From the NCBI RefSeq assembly GCF_001663775.1, contig NZ_KV467168.1, positions 1,460,083 to 1,524,082 on the forward strand: a stretch of 64,000 bases of DNA. Direction: 5' to 3'. Origin of the DNA: Arthrobacter sp. B6. GTDB lineage: Bacteria > Actinomycetota > Actinomycetes > Actinomycetales > Micrococcaceae. This document shows positions 1-8,071 of this stretch, one piece after another. The stretch's first letter is position 1; every line of letters begins with the position of its first letter. A program made the position numbers and the translations under genes. A model generated the notes under the pieces. The model saw only the letters and a list, made by a program, of their open reading frames with translations. It did no database searches and was not told the origin of the DNA.

Positions 1-735
1 AAACAGCGCGGCGGTGACGGTCCCGGCTCCGAGCATCCACCAGCGGAATCCCGGGGCAACGTCCAGCAGTGCCATCATGACCAGCAGGAGCGAGCCGATG
101 AAGCCGGCAATCCCGGGAATGTCCGAATCCCTGGCCAGCCGGGCGATGCTGCCGCGCTCGCGGACCCCGTCAGCCGGGGCCACTTGCCGCACAATGAAGA
201 GTGCTGCCAGCGCCAACGGAACGTTGACCAGGAACAGCGCCTCCCAGCCCACCTGGCCCACCAGCAGTCCGCCCGCCACTGGTCCCACGGCCGCCGCGGA
301 GGTGTTTGCCATCTGGATTCTGCCGAGCGGCCGCGAGGATTCCGTCCCGGCCCGCTGCGCGATGGCACCGATCATCACCACCGCACTGGGATAGGCCGTG
401 GCGGTTCCGAGCGCCATCACGGCCCGGGCGACGCAAAGCAGGCCGAAGTTGGGCGAGAAAGGGGCGAGTGCACAGGTGATGGCAACGGCGCCCATGCCGA
501 GCGTGAACATCCGCCGTGGCCCGAACCGGTCCGCCAGCCTGCCCATCAGCGGCTGGCCCGCCGCGGAGGCGAGGTAGAAGGACGTTATCACCCAGGTGAC
601 GGTGGCGACGTCGAGCCCGAAGTCCGCGCGCAGGACCACCAGTGCGACCGCGATCATGGAGGAATTCAGCGGGTTCAGCGCGGTGCCGAGGCTCAGGCCT
701 GCCACCGCCAGTCCGGTCCGGGGTTTGTCGCTCAC
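1..735 (-). CDS. MFS transporter, DHA2/QacA-like (3' end outside window)
   Basis: The 245 visible residues are the N-terminal half of a proton-driven major facilitator permease; the reading frame is still open at base 1. Hydrophobic segments are regularly spaced, and the loop between helices 2 and 3 carries the MFS motif A (GRLADRFGPRR). The early stretch NPLNSSMIAVALVVLRADFG and the later TAYPSAVVMIGAIAQ resemble the drug:H+ antiporter-2 type, which is known for drug and small-molecule export, so the substrate here is inferred only broadly. I chose the GTG at 735 because the transmembrane part follows within a few residues. No partner regulator is visible on this side. Confidence 0.85.
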   Translation of the reverse strand, partial: MSDKPRTGLAVAGLSLGTALNPLNSSMIAVALVVLRADFGLDVATVTWVITSFYLASAAGQPLMGRLADRFGPRRMFTLGMGAVAITCALAPFSPNFGLLCVARAVMALGTATAYPSAVVMIGAIAQRAGTESSRPLGRIQMANTSAAAVGPVAGGLLVGQVGWEALFLVNVPLALAALFIVRQVAPADGVRERGSIARLARDSDIPGIAGFIGSLLLVMMALLDVAPGFRWWMLGAGTVTAALF

Positions 736-836
736 GCAAACAGTCTGGCGTAGTGGCCTTTCAAACCGCGATTCCTGTGACCGTCGGCGAGGGCGGGGAC
801 TAGGATGAACTCAACTGATACTCTTGGGGGGCGGCA

Positions 837-1223
837 GTGGAACCGATCACGGTCAAGGGCGGCAAAGGCACGGTGGATCTGAAGGATGGCAGGTACATCC
901 ACCTGGTCTGGAACCGCAGTGTCCGGATTGAAGTGGACGACGCGCTCTCCGCCATGGAGGCCGTAAACGTCGTGGGCGACGGATCCGAGTTTCCGATGCT
1001 CGTTGACATGGCCACCACAGAGTCTGTGAGCCGCCAGGCCCGGGCTGTCTTTTCCATCCCCTGCGCGGCCTCGCGGATCGCCCTCCTGGGCTCAAGTCCG
1101 GTGGACCGGGTGCTCGCCAACTTTTTCCTCAGCCTGCACGTCCCGCCCTGCCCCACGCGGTTCTTCACATCCCGGGGCGATGCCATGGCGTGGCTGCTGG
1201 AAGAGCCCGCTAAACGGTTGTAG
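837..1223 (+). CDS. small STAS-like hypothetical protein
   Basis: A 128-residue soluble protein starting at a GTG. I do not recognise it with certainty. Its alternating beta-strand/helix pattern, the segment FPMLVDMATTESVSRQAR and the length match the STAS/SpoIIAA-like single-domain proteins common in Arthrobacter, which often lie alone next to regulators. There is no signal peptide or membrane segment. It is followed by a repeat-rich spacer and a convergent acetyltransferase gene. The function is unknown and the STAS-like fold is an inference from residue pattern. Confidence 0.75.
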   Translation: MEPITVKGGKGTVDLKDGRYIHLVWNRSVRIEVDDALSAMEAVNVVGDGSEFPMLVDMATTESVSRQARAVFSIPCAASRIALLGSSPVDRVLANFFLSLHVPPCPTRFFTSRGDAMAWLLEEPAKRL

Positions 1224-1266
1224 CCAGCCCTGCTTGTGCGGAAAACCTTGCGTCGCCGGGACGTCC

Positions 1267-1365
1267 GGGGTCGCCGGAACGATGCGGGGTCACCGGAACG
1301 ATGCGGCGTCGCCGGAACGGTTCGGCGTCGCCGGAACGGTTCAGCGTCCGGGCACCGTTCCGGCG
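1267..1365. repeat. four 19-bp tandem units ending in a hairpin
   Basis: Units of 19 bp begin at 1267, 1286, 1305 and 1324; each contains the core TCRCCGGAACG, and the last two units are identical. The last unit pairs with a following inverted copy: CGCCGGAACGGT at 1329-1340 and ACCGTTCCGGCG at 1354-1365 form a perfect 12-bp stem with a 13-nt loop. The array sits about 45 nt past the stop of the STAS-like gene. It could be an expanded terminator; there is no T-run. Confidence 0.8.
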
Positions 1366-1405
1366 ATTCCGACGGCGGCATCCACTACCGGCCTGCCCCC
1401 TCCTT

Positions 1406-1470
1406 GGAGTTTTTGTCCAGATAAAGTCCCCAAACCACCCCACAAGTCGCGTTATGTGGACAAAAACTCC
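1406..1470. repeat. long palindrome, GAGTTTTTGTCCAGATA family, copy 1
   Basis: Arms at 1406-1424 and 1452-1470 are 19-bp inverted copies with one mismatch (CAGATAA against CACATAA). The spacer is 27 nt. The right arm ends 30 nt before the stop of the convergent acetyltransferase gene. The same arm sequence recurs at 14135-14195 and 59660-59722. A bidirectional terminator role is inferred from position and from the run of A/T in the arm. Confidence 0.85.
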
Positions 1471-1499
1471 GAGCCGAACAACGCGCAGAATAGATTCCG

Positions 1500-1853
1500 T
1501 TATGCGCGGGCCCTCGGCGCCAGGGCGTCGTTCAGGAACTCCAGGTGCGTCGGAGCAACAGGGGCGGTGTCACCGGCGTACTGAGGATTTTTGGTGATGT
1601 ATTTCTTGATGAACGGGCATATCGGGACGATCCGGAAGCCCGACTCTACAGTTTCGTCCAGCGCCACGGCGGCGAGCTTGCCTGCCAGCCCCTGCCCACC
1701 GTATTCCTCATTGATCACCGTGTGGTAGAAAATCCGCTGCGGTGAGCTGCCGCCGTCGTAATTCTTGTAGGCTGCCTTCCCGATCACGGTTCCGCCTACC
1801 AGCACTTCAAAGCGCTCGCGGCCGGAATTGTGGCGGATAGTGACATCATTCAC
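1500..1853 (-). CDS. GNAT-like N-acetyltransferase (YjdJ type)
   Basis: A 117-residue protein of the short acetyltransferase group (Acetyltransf_CG) that carries only the acetyl-CoA-binding half of the GNAT fold. Visible landmarks are the HTVI strand, the acetyl-CoA loop EEYGGQGLAGKLA, and the diagnostic IVPICPFIKKYI segment. The GTG at 1853 was chosen because it gives the usual family length; a longer frame upstream adds 25 residues with no similarity. The gene is convergent with the STAS-like gene across a palindrome. The acetyl acceptor is unknown. Confidence 0.85.
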   Translation of the reverse strand: MNDVTIRHNSGRERFEVLVGGTVIGKAAYKNYDGGSSPQRIFYHTVINEEYGGQGLAGKLAAVALDETVESGFRIVPICPFIKKYITKNPQYAGDTAPVAPTHLEFLNDALAPRARA

Positions 1854-1921
1854 GACGGTCTCCTCGGTTCGGCTTTTGGTACAGCCTAACCTCGGTATCC
1901 CCGCAGTTATTTCGTCAGCGC

Positions 1922-3121
1922 CTAGCACGCGAGGTTGAGGGCATCCACGGCAGCTTCGGCCATCTCGATCGACTGTGGATCATCGAAACCAATCAGGTCC
2001 GGCTTCGGAGCGCGGGCCACTGCCATGGCCACCTGCCTGGATCCGTCGGCACTGATCAACGCCAGCGCCGCGTAGCCACGTACCACGCCGATATTGCCCA
2101 CATACGCGTTGTTGGAGCATGCGTCGTACCGCCGGACCAGGCCAAGGCCGAACTGTTCGTATTTTGGATGATGCATCTCCTCCAAGGTCTGCTTCGTCAG
2201 CAGGGTCCCTTTCTGCAGGGCGGCGAAGTAGGTATTCAGTTCGGGAACGGTGGAAATCATCCCAGTGTCAGGGGAGCCCCTGTGGAAAGGCACCAGCGCG
2301 TTATCCTCCAGGTCGCCGCCTTCCGTACGGGTGTAGCCGTGGACCATCCTCCGCGGACCAGGCTCGTCACCCGTCATCAGGGTGTCCTGCAGCGCCAAGG
2401 GCTCCACGCTATCGTCGTGAATGACCGCTCCGATGTCCTTTCCCCGCAGCTTCTCAACAAGGAGGGCCAACGCCGCATAGTTGGTGGCGGAGTAGCTGTA
2501 CAGGCTGCCTGATCCCCCTGTCCAAGGCATGCCGGCAACGAACGACACACGTTCGGCATGGGTGAAGGGCCCCTTCCCTATGTCGATGGGCGACCCCCAG
2601 TAGTCCGGCATGCCGGAACGGTGGCTGAGGAGGCTGCGAATGGTGATGGGTCCGGGTGGCCTGATGATGCTCTCAAAGTCCGGAAGGTGGTCCTGGATGG
2701 GGTCATCAAGCCGGATCTTTCCTTCCTCAACCAGCTTCAGGACCGAAACCGCCACCATGGACATGGTGATGTCCCCAACATGGGTCTGGTCGGTCAGCTG
2801 CACGGGTTCGTTTGTGTCGAGGTTCCGGACACCCTCGGCTGAGGACCATTCCCCCACCCGTGATTTCATCTGGATGATGACGGCGGTTGCTCCCCCGGCA
2901 CGCATGCGCTCGCTGTACTTTTCCAGCACGGCCACGAAGGCAGGCTGCGCAGGGGCACTCGCCGTCGCCGTGGCTGTCGCTGTCGGCGATTGAGCGGTCG
3001 GCGATTGCTGGTCAGGCGGATCGGGGACGCTGGTGCACCCTGCAAGTGAGGCGACCAGCGCGGCAGCAACCATGGCGGCCGCGAGGCGGGAGGAACTGAA
3101 ACCATGAACGGCTGCCTGCAT
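1922..3121 (-). CDS. lipoprotein of serine beta-lactamase fold with degenerate catalytic motifs
   Basis: The 399-residue protein begins with a lipoprotein signal (LASLAGC-type lipobox, Cys29), then a Thr/Ala/Pro-rich linker (residues 35-60) and a class C beta-lactamase/PBP4*-like domain. The family scaffold is clear: LVEEGKIRLDDPI, ITIRSLLSHRSGMPDYWG, YSYSATNYAALALLVEKL, GMISTVPELNTYFAAL. However, the Ser-x-x-Lys nucleophile motif is replaced by GDITM (residues 116-120), the Tyr-x-Asn motif reads YSA, and the usual His-Thr-Gly region reads NIG. It is therefore probably a non-enzymatic cell-surface lipoprotein that binds peptidoglycan or ligands. ATG 3121 has AAGGGA upstream. Transcription is divergent from the DUF6457 gene. 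Confidence 0.88.
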   Translation of the reverse strand: MQAAVHGFSSSRLAAAMVAAALVASLAGCTSVPDPPDQQSPTAQSPTATATATASAPAQPAFVAVLEKYSERMRAGGATAVIIQMKSRVGEWSSAEGVRNLDTNEPVQLTDQTHVGDITMSMVAVSVLKLVEEGKIRLDDPIQDHLPDFESIIRPPGPITIRSLLSHRSGMPDYWGSPIDIGKGPFTHAERVSFVAGMPWTGGSGSLYSYSATNYAALALLVEKLRGKDIGAVIHDDSVEPLALQDTLMTGDEPGPRRMVHGYTRTEGGDLEDNALVPFHRGSPDTGMISTVPELNTYFAALQKGTLLTKQTLEEMHHPKYEQFGLGLVRRYDACSNNAYVGNIGVVRGYAALALISADGSRQVAMAVARAPKPDLIGFDDPQSIEMAEAAVDALNLAC

Positions 3122-3310
3122 CCCGTGTCCCTTCAAGGGGCCGGTCTGCAGCTGGACTTCGAAGAGACCGCCGGCTGCACCGGCATCTTCGATGTTCCTC
3201 AGGGCTGTTGGGAGTGTCAAGAACGCTTGCGGCACCGGGTGACTCAGCCCGCCTGGCCTTGTAGTGTCGTGGGCATCGGCACCAGCAAACCAGGAAACAA
3301 GGGAGAGAAC

Positions 3311-3640
3311 ATGGCGGTCAACGACGACGAAGCGGTGGTACTGGACCAGTGGACCCAGCGGCTGGCCCAGGCACTGCAGATCCTGGACCTTGACGTGGAC
3401 CAGGAGCTTCTCCTGGACCTGGCCCGCAAATCCGCCGGTTCCGTGATCCACGCCGCAGCCCCGGTCACCACGTTCCTGGTGGGTTACGCGGCAGGGCTCG
3501 CCGCCGGGAATGGAAGCGCCGGGTCCAAGGAGGCGTCCGCCGCGGCAGTTTCCCAGGCGGCCGACGTCGCCTTCAAACTGTGCGAGGACGGGCACGACGG
3601 CGGCCCGGCTGCTGCAGGCTGGGCGGACACAGGGCAGTAA
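3311..3640 (+). CDS. DUF6457 domain protein
   Basis: A 109-residue helical protein starting MAVNDDEAVVLDQW, with a GGGAGAG ribosome site just upstream of ATG 3311. The pattern LDLARKSAGSVIHAAAPVTTFLVGYAAGL is typical of DUF6457, a small actinobacterial family often found beside molybdenum-cofactor genes (recalled, not searched). Here its 3' end faces the 3' end of a molybdopterin oxidoreductase 130 nt away, which fits a role in cofactor handling or enzyme maturation. The biochemical function is unknown. Confidence 0.85.
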   Translation: MAVNDDEAVVLDQWTQRLAQALQILDLDVDQELLLDLARKSAGSVIHAAAPVTTFLVGYAAGLAAGNGSAGSKEASAAAVSQAADVAFKLCEDGHDGGPAAAGWADTGQ

Positions 3641-3770
3641 GGACGCCGGCCTCAATCAGCGGTGCTGGCCCGCGCAAACGGTGCTGGCCAACACCGCTGT
3701 TACGGGCCAGGGCCGCTCATGCTGGCGCAGTTCTATTCCTTCTGGCAGCCCGTGGACGGCTGCCGTGTCC

Positions 3771-6110
3771 TCATCCTGCCGCCTCGGGCTCCGGGACCCA
3801 TTCCTCTGCCTGTTCCCTGGCAGGTTCGAGCCTGACGATGACGGCTTTGGACACCGGCGTCTGGCTGCCCTCGGCCACGCTCTCCAGCGGAACAAGGACG
3901 TTGGCTTCGGGATAGTACGCCGCCGCGCACCCGCGGGCTGTGGGGTAGGACACCACCCGGAAGCTCCGCAGCACGCGTTCAACCTTGTCCCCGTACACCC
4001 CGTGGATATCCACGTGCTGCCCGTCGCTGAAGCCGAGCTCAGCCAGGTCCTCGGGGCTGACAAACACCACTTCGCGGCCCTTCCTGATGCCCCGGTAGCG
4101 GTCGTTGTGGCCATAAATGGTGGTGTTGAACTGGTCGTGCGACCGCATGCTCTGCAGGATCAGCGTCCCGGCAGGCCGCTCCACGTGTTCCAGGTCGTTA
4201 ACCGTAAGGACGGCCTTGCCGGTGGGGGTGCTGAATGTCCGGGAGTCCCGGGGACCGTTCGGCAGCACAAAGCCTCCGTCCTGCCGGATCTTCCGGTTGT
4301 AGTCCTCGCAGCCCACCACCACGTGGGAGATGTGCTCACGGATGCGGTTGTAGTCCTTCTCGAAACCCGCCCAGTTCGCGTGGACCGTATCCCCGACCAC
4401 GTGCTGGGCCAGCCTGCTGACTATGGCCACTTCGGACAGCAGTCCGGGCGCCACGGGGTCCACTGTCCCGTGTGAGGCGTGCACGGCGCAGACTGTGTCC
4501 TCAACCGAAACGAACTGCGGCCCGGTTTCCTGGACATCAATTTCGGTCCGGCCCAGGGTGGGCAGGATCAGCGCCTCCGCACCGGTGACGGTGTGCGAGC
4601 GGTTGAGCTTGGTCGAGATCTGCACGGAAAGCTCAGTATTCTCCATCGCCGCGAACGCGGCCTGGGTGTCCGAAATGGCTCCCACAAAGTTGCCGCCCAG
4701 CCCCACAAAAACCTTAATGCCGCCTTCGCGCATCTGCCGGATGGTTTCCACCGAGTCCACGCCGTGCTCACGGGGCGGATCGAAGCTGAATTCCTTGCCC
4801 AGTGCGTCCAGGAAGGCTGGCGGCATCTGCTCCCAGATGCCCATGGTCCGGTCGCCTTGGACGTTGCTGTGGCCGCGGATGGGCGAGGCGCCGGCGCCGG
4901 GCTTGCCGATATTGCCGCGCAGCAGCAGCAGGTTGATGATCTCCTTGATGGTGGCCACGCCCTTCTTTTGCTGCGTGATGCCCATGGCCCAGGTGATGAT
5001 GACCTTCTCGGCCCTCAGGTAACGGTCCGCCAGCTCGTCGATCTCCTCGGCCCGCAGTCCGGTGGCCTCCAGGACTGCGGACTCATCCAGCGCGGCAAGA
5101 TGGGCCCGCAGCTCCGCCAGCCCTTCGCAGTGTTCGTCGAGGAACTCGTGGTCCAGCACGGTACCGGGATTCTTCGACTCGGCGTCCAGCACCCGCTTCG
5201 AAACAGCCTGCAGCAACGCCATGTCGCCGCCGATCCGGACCTGCATGAACTGGTCCGCCAGGTCGGTGCCGCGGCCCACAATGCCCTTGACCTTCTGCGG
5301 GTTCTTGTAGCGCATCAGCCCGGCCTCCGGCAACGGATTCACCGCGACAATGCTGGCTCCGGCCTCCTTGGCTTCTTCCAAAGCTGTGAGCATCCGCGGG
5401 TGGTTGGTGCCCGGGTTCTGGCCCATGATGATGATCAGGTCCGCCTTGGCGAAGTCGTCATAGGAGACGGTGGCCTTGCCGATGCCGATGGTCTGGCCCA
5501 TGGCCCAGCCCGAGGATTCGTGGCACATGTTGGAGCAGTCCGGCAGGTTGTTGGTCCCGTAGGCGCGGACGAACAGCTGGTAGAGGAACGCGGCTTCATT
5601 GGACGTGCGGCCGCTGGTATAGAAGGTGGCCTGGTTGGGGTCCGCGAGGCCTTTGAGCTTGTCCGCCACTATGGTGAATGCCTGCTCCCAGCTGACGGGG
5701 CGGTAGTGGTCCTCCCCCGCTGGCTTATGGACGGGTTCGGTGAGGCGCCCCTGCATCCCCAGCCAGTATTCGGACCGTTCCCGGAGTTCACTCACCGGAT
5801 GCCCTGCCAAGAAGTCGGAGCCGATCACCACGGGCGTCGCTTCCCAGGTGACCGCCTTGGCGCCATTTTCGCAGAACTCGAAGGTCTTGCGGTGTCCGGG
5901 GTCCGGCCACGCGCAGCTCATGCAGTCGAAGCCGTCCTTCTGGTTCAGCGCCAGCAGCGTCTTCGCCGCCCGGCCCGCGCCCATGTGCTTCAAGGCAGGC
6001 TGCATGGAGTGGTAAACACCGGGCACCCCCGCTGCCCATGCCTTCGGGTGGCCGCTGACCTCGATATCAGCCTCGTCGGCCTCTTCCACCTTGGGGTTTT
6101 TACGCGTCAC
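3771..6110 (-). CDS. FdhF/YdeP family molybdopterin oxidoreductase
   Basis: A 779-residue cytoplasmic protein of the bis-MGD oxidoreductase superfamily, YdeP branch (E. coli YdeP is of similar size). Near the N-terminus is the cysteine cluster CMSCAWPDPGHRKTFEFC, then QATFYTSGRTSNEAAFLYQ, LIIIMGQNPGTNHPRML and the characteristic SPIRGHSNVQGDRTMGIWEQ; the C-terminal cofactor domain contains LILQSMRSHDQFNTTIYGHN. YdeP is linked to acid resistance in E. coli; the substrate is not established. The start at GTG 6110 follows AAGGAG by 8 nt. The promoter region is shared with divergent recQ. Confidence 0.92.
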   Translation of the reverse strand: MTRKNPKVEEADEADIEVSGHPKAWAAGVPGVYHSMQPALKHMGAGRAAKTLLALNQKDGFDCMSCAWPDPGHRKTFEFCENGAKAVTWEATPVVIGSDFLAGHPVSELRERSEYWLGMQGRLTEPVHKPAGEDHYRPVSWEQAFTIVADKLKGLADPNQATFYTSGRTSNEAAFLYQLFVRAYGTNNLPDCSNMCHESSGWAMGQTIGIGKATVSYDDFAKADLIIIMGQNPGTNHPRMLTALEEAKEAGASIVAVNPLPEAGLMRYKNPQKVKGIVGRGTDLADQFMQVRIGGDMALLQAVSKRVLDAESKNPGTVLDHEFLDEHCEGLAELRAHLAALDESAVLEATGLRAEEIDELADRYLRAEKVIITWAMGITQQKKGVATIKEIINLLLLRGNIGKPGAGASPIRGHSNVQGDRTMGIWEQMPPAFLDALGKEFSFDPPREHGVDSVETIRQMREGGIKVFVGLGGNFVGAISDTQAAFAAMENTELSVQISTKLNRSHTVTGAEALILPTLGRTEIDVQETGPQFVSVEDTVCAVHASHGTVDPVAPGLLSEVAIVSRLAQHVVGDTVHANWAGFEKDYNRIREHISHVVVGCEDYNRKIRQDGGFVLPNGPRDSRTFSTPTGKAVLTVNDLEHVERPAGTLILQSMRSHDQFNTTIYGHNDRYRGIRKGREVVFVSPEDLAELGFSDGQHVDIHGVYGDKVERVLRSFRVVSYPTARGCAAAYYPEANVLVPLESVAEGSQTPVSKAVIVRLEPAREQAEEWVPEPEAAG

Positions 6111-6336
6111 GCTGCATTCTCCTTGTCCTGCGGAACCGAAAAACCCGCCGGCTGCATCAGCGGAACGGTCACTTCCCACAGTTGATCAGGGGGCCACGGA
6201 AGTCAAGGACGCGCCCGGCACAGCAGCTCATGAAGCGTCGGAGCTGCACAGCGCACGACGGCGGCGCCCACCTCGCGTAGGCTGGTCACCACGGCTGAAG
6301 CAAGCGGCCGCAGGACCCACCTTCCGGAGCCGTTTC

Positions 6337-8034
6337 ATGCCCCAGAATCCTGCGCTCCGCGCGCTCGCCTCCTCTGCCTTCTCCCTTCCGAAACTGCGCG
6401 AGGGCCAGCTCGCCGGTATGGCCGCCCTGGCCAACGGCAGCGACGTCCTGGCCGTGATGCCCACCGGCTACGGCAAGTCCGCCGTCTACCAGGTGGCCGC
6501 CGCCCACCTCCACCGCCAGACGGGACACCCCGCCGTCGTGGTTTCACCCCTGATCGCCCTCCAGGAGGACCAGATCGACGGGCTCACCGGGGCACTCGGG
6601 GCGGACGCCGCCGTCGCCATCAATTCCGCCCACAGCGACGCGGAACTGGAAGAGGCGTGGCAGAAGGCGGAGGCAGGCACGGCGGCGTTCCTGTTCCTGG
6701 CACCCGAGCAGCTGGCCAAGAAGGAGACCGTGGAGCGGCTTGCCGCCATGCGCCCCGCACTGCTTGTCGTGGATGAGGCTCACTGTGTCTCCTCCTGGGG
6801 CCACGATTTCCGGCCCGACTACCTGACACTGGGCACGGTCAGGGAACACCTGGGCAACCCGCCGGTTGCCGCGCTGACGGCCACAGCTTCCCCTCCCGTC
6901 CGGGACGAAATTGTGGAGCGGCTGGGCATGAAGGATGCATTGGTTCTGGTTCATGGCTTCGACCGGCCCAACATCAGCCTGGACGTGATCCGGCACCACG
7001 AGGAAAAGGACAAGCGCCTCGCCGTGGTGGACCAGGTCAGCGCGCTGGTCCAGGGAAGCGCCGCCGGCGCCCAGCAGGGGCTGCTGTACGCTGCCACCCG
7101 CAAGGACACAGAGAAGTATGCGGCCAAACTGGCTGCGCAGGGGCTACGCGCCGAGGCCTATCACGCCGGCCGTTCCTCCGCGGACCGTGAGCGGATCCTC
7201 GGGCTCTTTATGGACGACCGACTGGACGCAGTGGTCGCAACGACGGCGTTCGGGATGGGGATCGACAAGCCCAACGTCCGGTTCGTCATCCACGCCGACA
7301 TCCCCGAATCACTGGACGCCTACTACCAGGAGGTTGGCCGGTCCGGGCGGGACGGCGAGCCTGCGGCGGCCGTACTGCACTACCGGGCCGACGACGTGGG
7401 CCTGCGCAAATTCTTCGGCACGCACTCACCTGACCCGGATTCGCTGTCGGCCGTGCTCAAGGTCCTCCGTTCGGCGGACGGCCCCGTTTTCCCGTCGTCG
7501 TTGGCCGAGCTCACCGGCCTGAGGCCCCGGCGGGTGACGGGCCTGCTGAACCAGCTGCAGGAGGCCGGCGCCGTGACCTCCGGCAAGCGGGGCGTCCGCC
7601 TCACCTCCAAAGCCAAGCTGTCCGCACTGGTGCAGCGCGCCGTCGAACTGGCCGAAGCGCGGCAACGCGTGGACCAGTCCCGGCTCAACATGATGCGTGG
7701 CTATGCCGAAACGGACGGCTGCCGCCGGCAGTTCCTGCTCGGCTACTTCGGTGAGGACCTTCCAGCGCCGTGCGGCAACTGCGATGCCTGCACCGAGGCT
7801 CAGCGGCCTGGCCCGGTACGGGAGGCCAGCGCTGAGGATGACGACGGCGGCCCTGCCGGCCATGCTGTTGATGTTCCGTTTCCTGTCCAGTCGCCGGTGA
7901 CCCACAAGAAGTGGGGAGCCGGGCTGGTGATGCGTTGCGAGGAAGACGTGATCACTGTCCTGTTTGAGCGGGAAGGCTATAAAACACTCTCCCGAAAGGC
8001 TGTCCTGGAGGGCAAACTGCTGAAGCCCGCTTAG
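6337..8034 (+). CDS. recQ: RecQ-type ATP-dependent DNA helicase
   Basis: A 565-residue superfamily 2 helicase that unwinds 3'-tailed DNA in repair and recombination. Motif I is MPTGYGKSAVYQ, motif II VVDEAHCVSSWGHDFRPDY, motif VI YYQEVGRSGRDG. The zinc-binding RecQ-Ct cysteines are in CRRQFLLGYFGEDLPAPC...CDAC. There is no HRDC domain; the last ~45 residues instead form a small beta-rich module (THKKWGAGLVMRCEEDVITV). I chose ATG 6337, preceded by GGAG at 7 nt; the frame stays open upstream without similarity. terC follows after 37 nt, probably in the same transcript. Confidence 0.93.
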   Translation: MPQNPALRALASSAFSLPKLREGQLAGMAALANGSDVLAVMPTGYGKSAVYQVAAAHLHRQTGHPAVVVSPLIALQEDQIDGLTGALGADAAVAINSAHSDAELEEAWQKAEAGTAAFLFLAPEQLAKKETVERLAAMRPALLVVDEAHCVSSWGHDFRPDYLTLGTVREHLGNPPVAALTATASPPVRDEIVERLGMKDALVLVHGFDRPNISLDVIRHHEEKDKRLAVVDQVSALVQGSAAGAQQGLLYAATRKDTEKYAAKLAAQGLRAEAYHAGRSSADRERILGLFMDDRLDAVVATTAFGMGIDKPNVRFVIHADIPESLDAYYQEVGRSGRDGEPAAAVLHYRADDVGLRKFFGTHSPDPDSLSAVLKVLRSADGPVFPSSLAELTGLRPRRVTGLLNQLQEAGAVTSGKRGVRLTSKAKLSALVQRAVELAEARQRVDQSRLNMMRGYAETDGCRRQFLLGYFGEDLPAPCGNCDACTEAQRPGPVREASAEDDDGGPAGHAVDVPFPVQSPVTHKKWGAGLVMRCEEDVITVLFEREGYKTLSRKAVLEGKLLKPA

Positions 8035-8071
8035 GTAGGCTGGAGGAAGACTCCAACGAAAGGCCCCCAAC

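Noticed and set aside
1267..1342. CRISPR-like array
   Set aside because: Units are directly adjacent 19-mers without spacers and no cas genes are near.
3122..3655. N-terminal extension of the lipoprotein gene
   Set aside because: It would overlap the DUF6457 gene on the opposite strand; the lipobox fixes the start at 3121.
4479..6185. Long open frame opposite the YdeP-type gene
   Set aside because: No motifs, no ribosome site, and it is fully antisense to a well-conserved enzyme.
8035..8071. Manganese riboswitch before terC
   Set aside because: The gap after recQ is only 37 nt, too short for a yybP-ykoY element.
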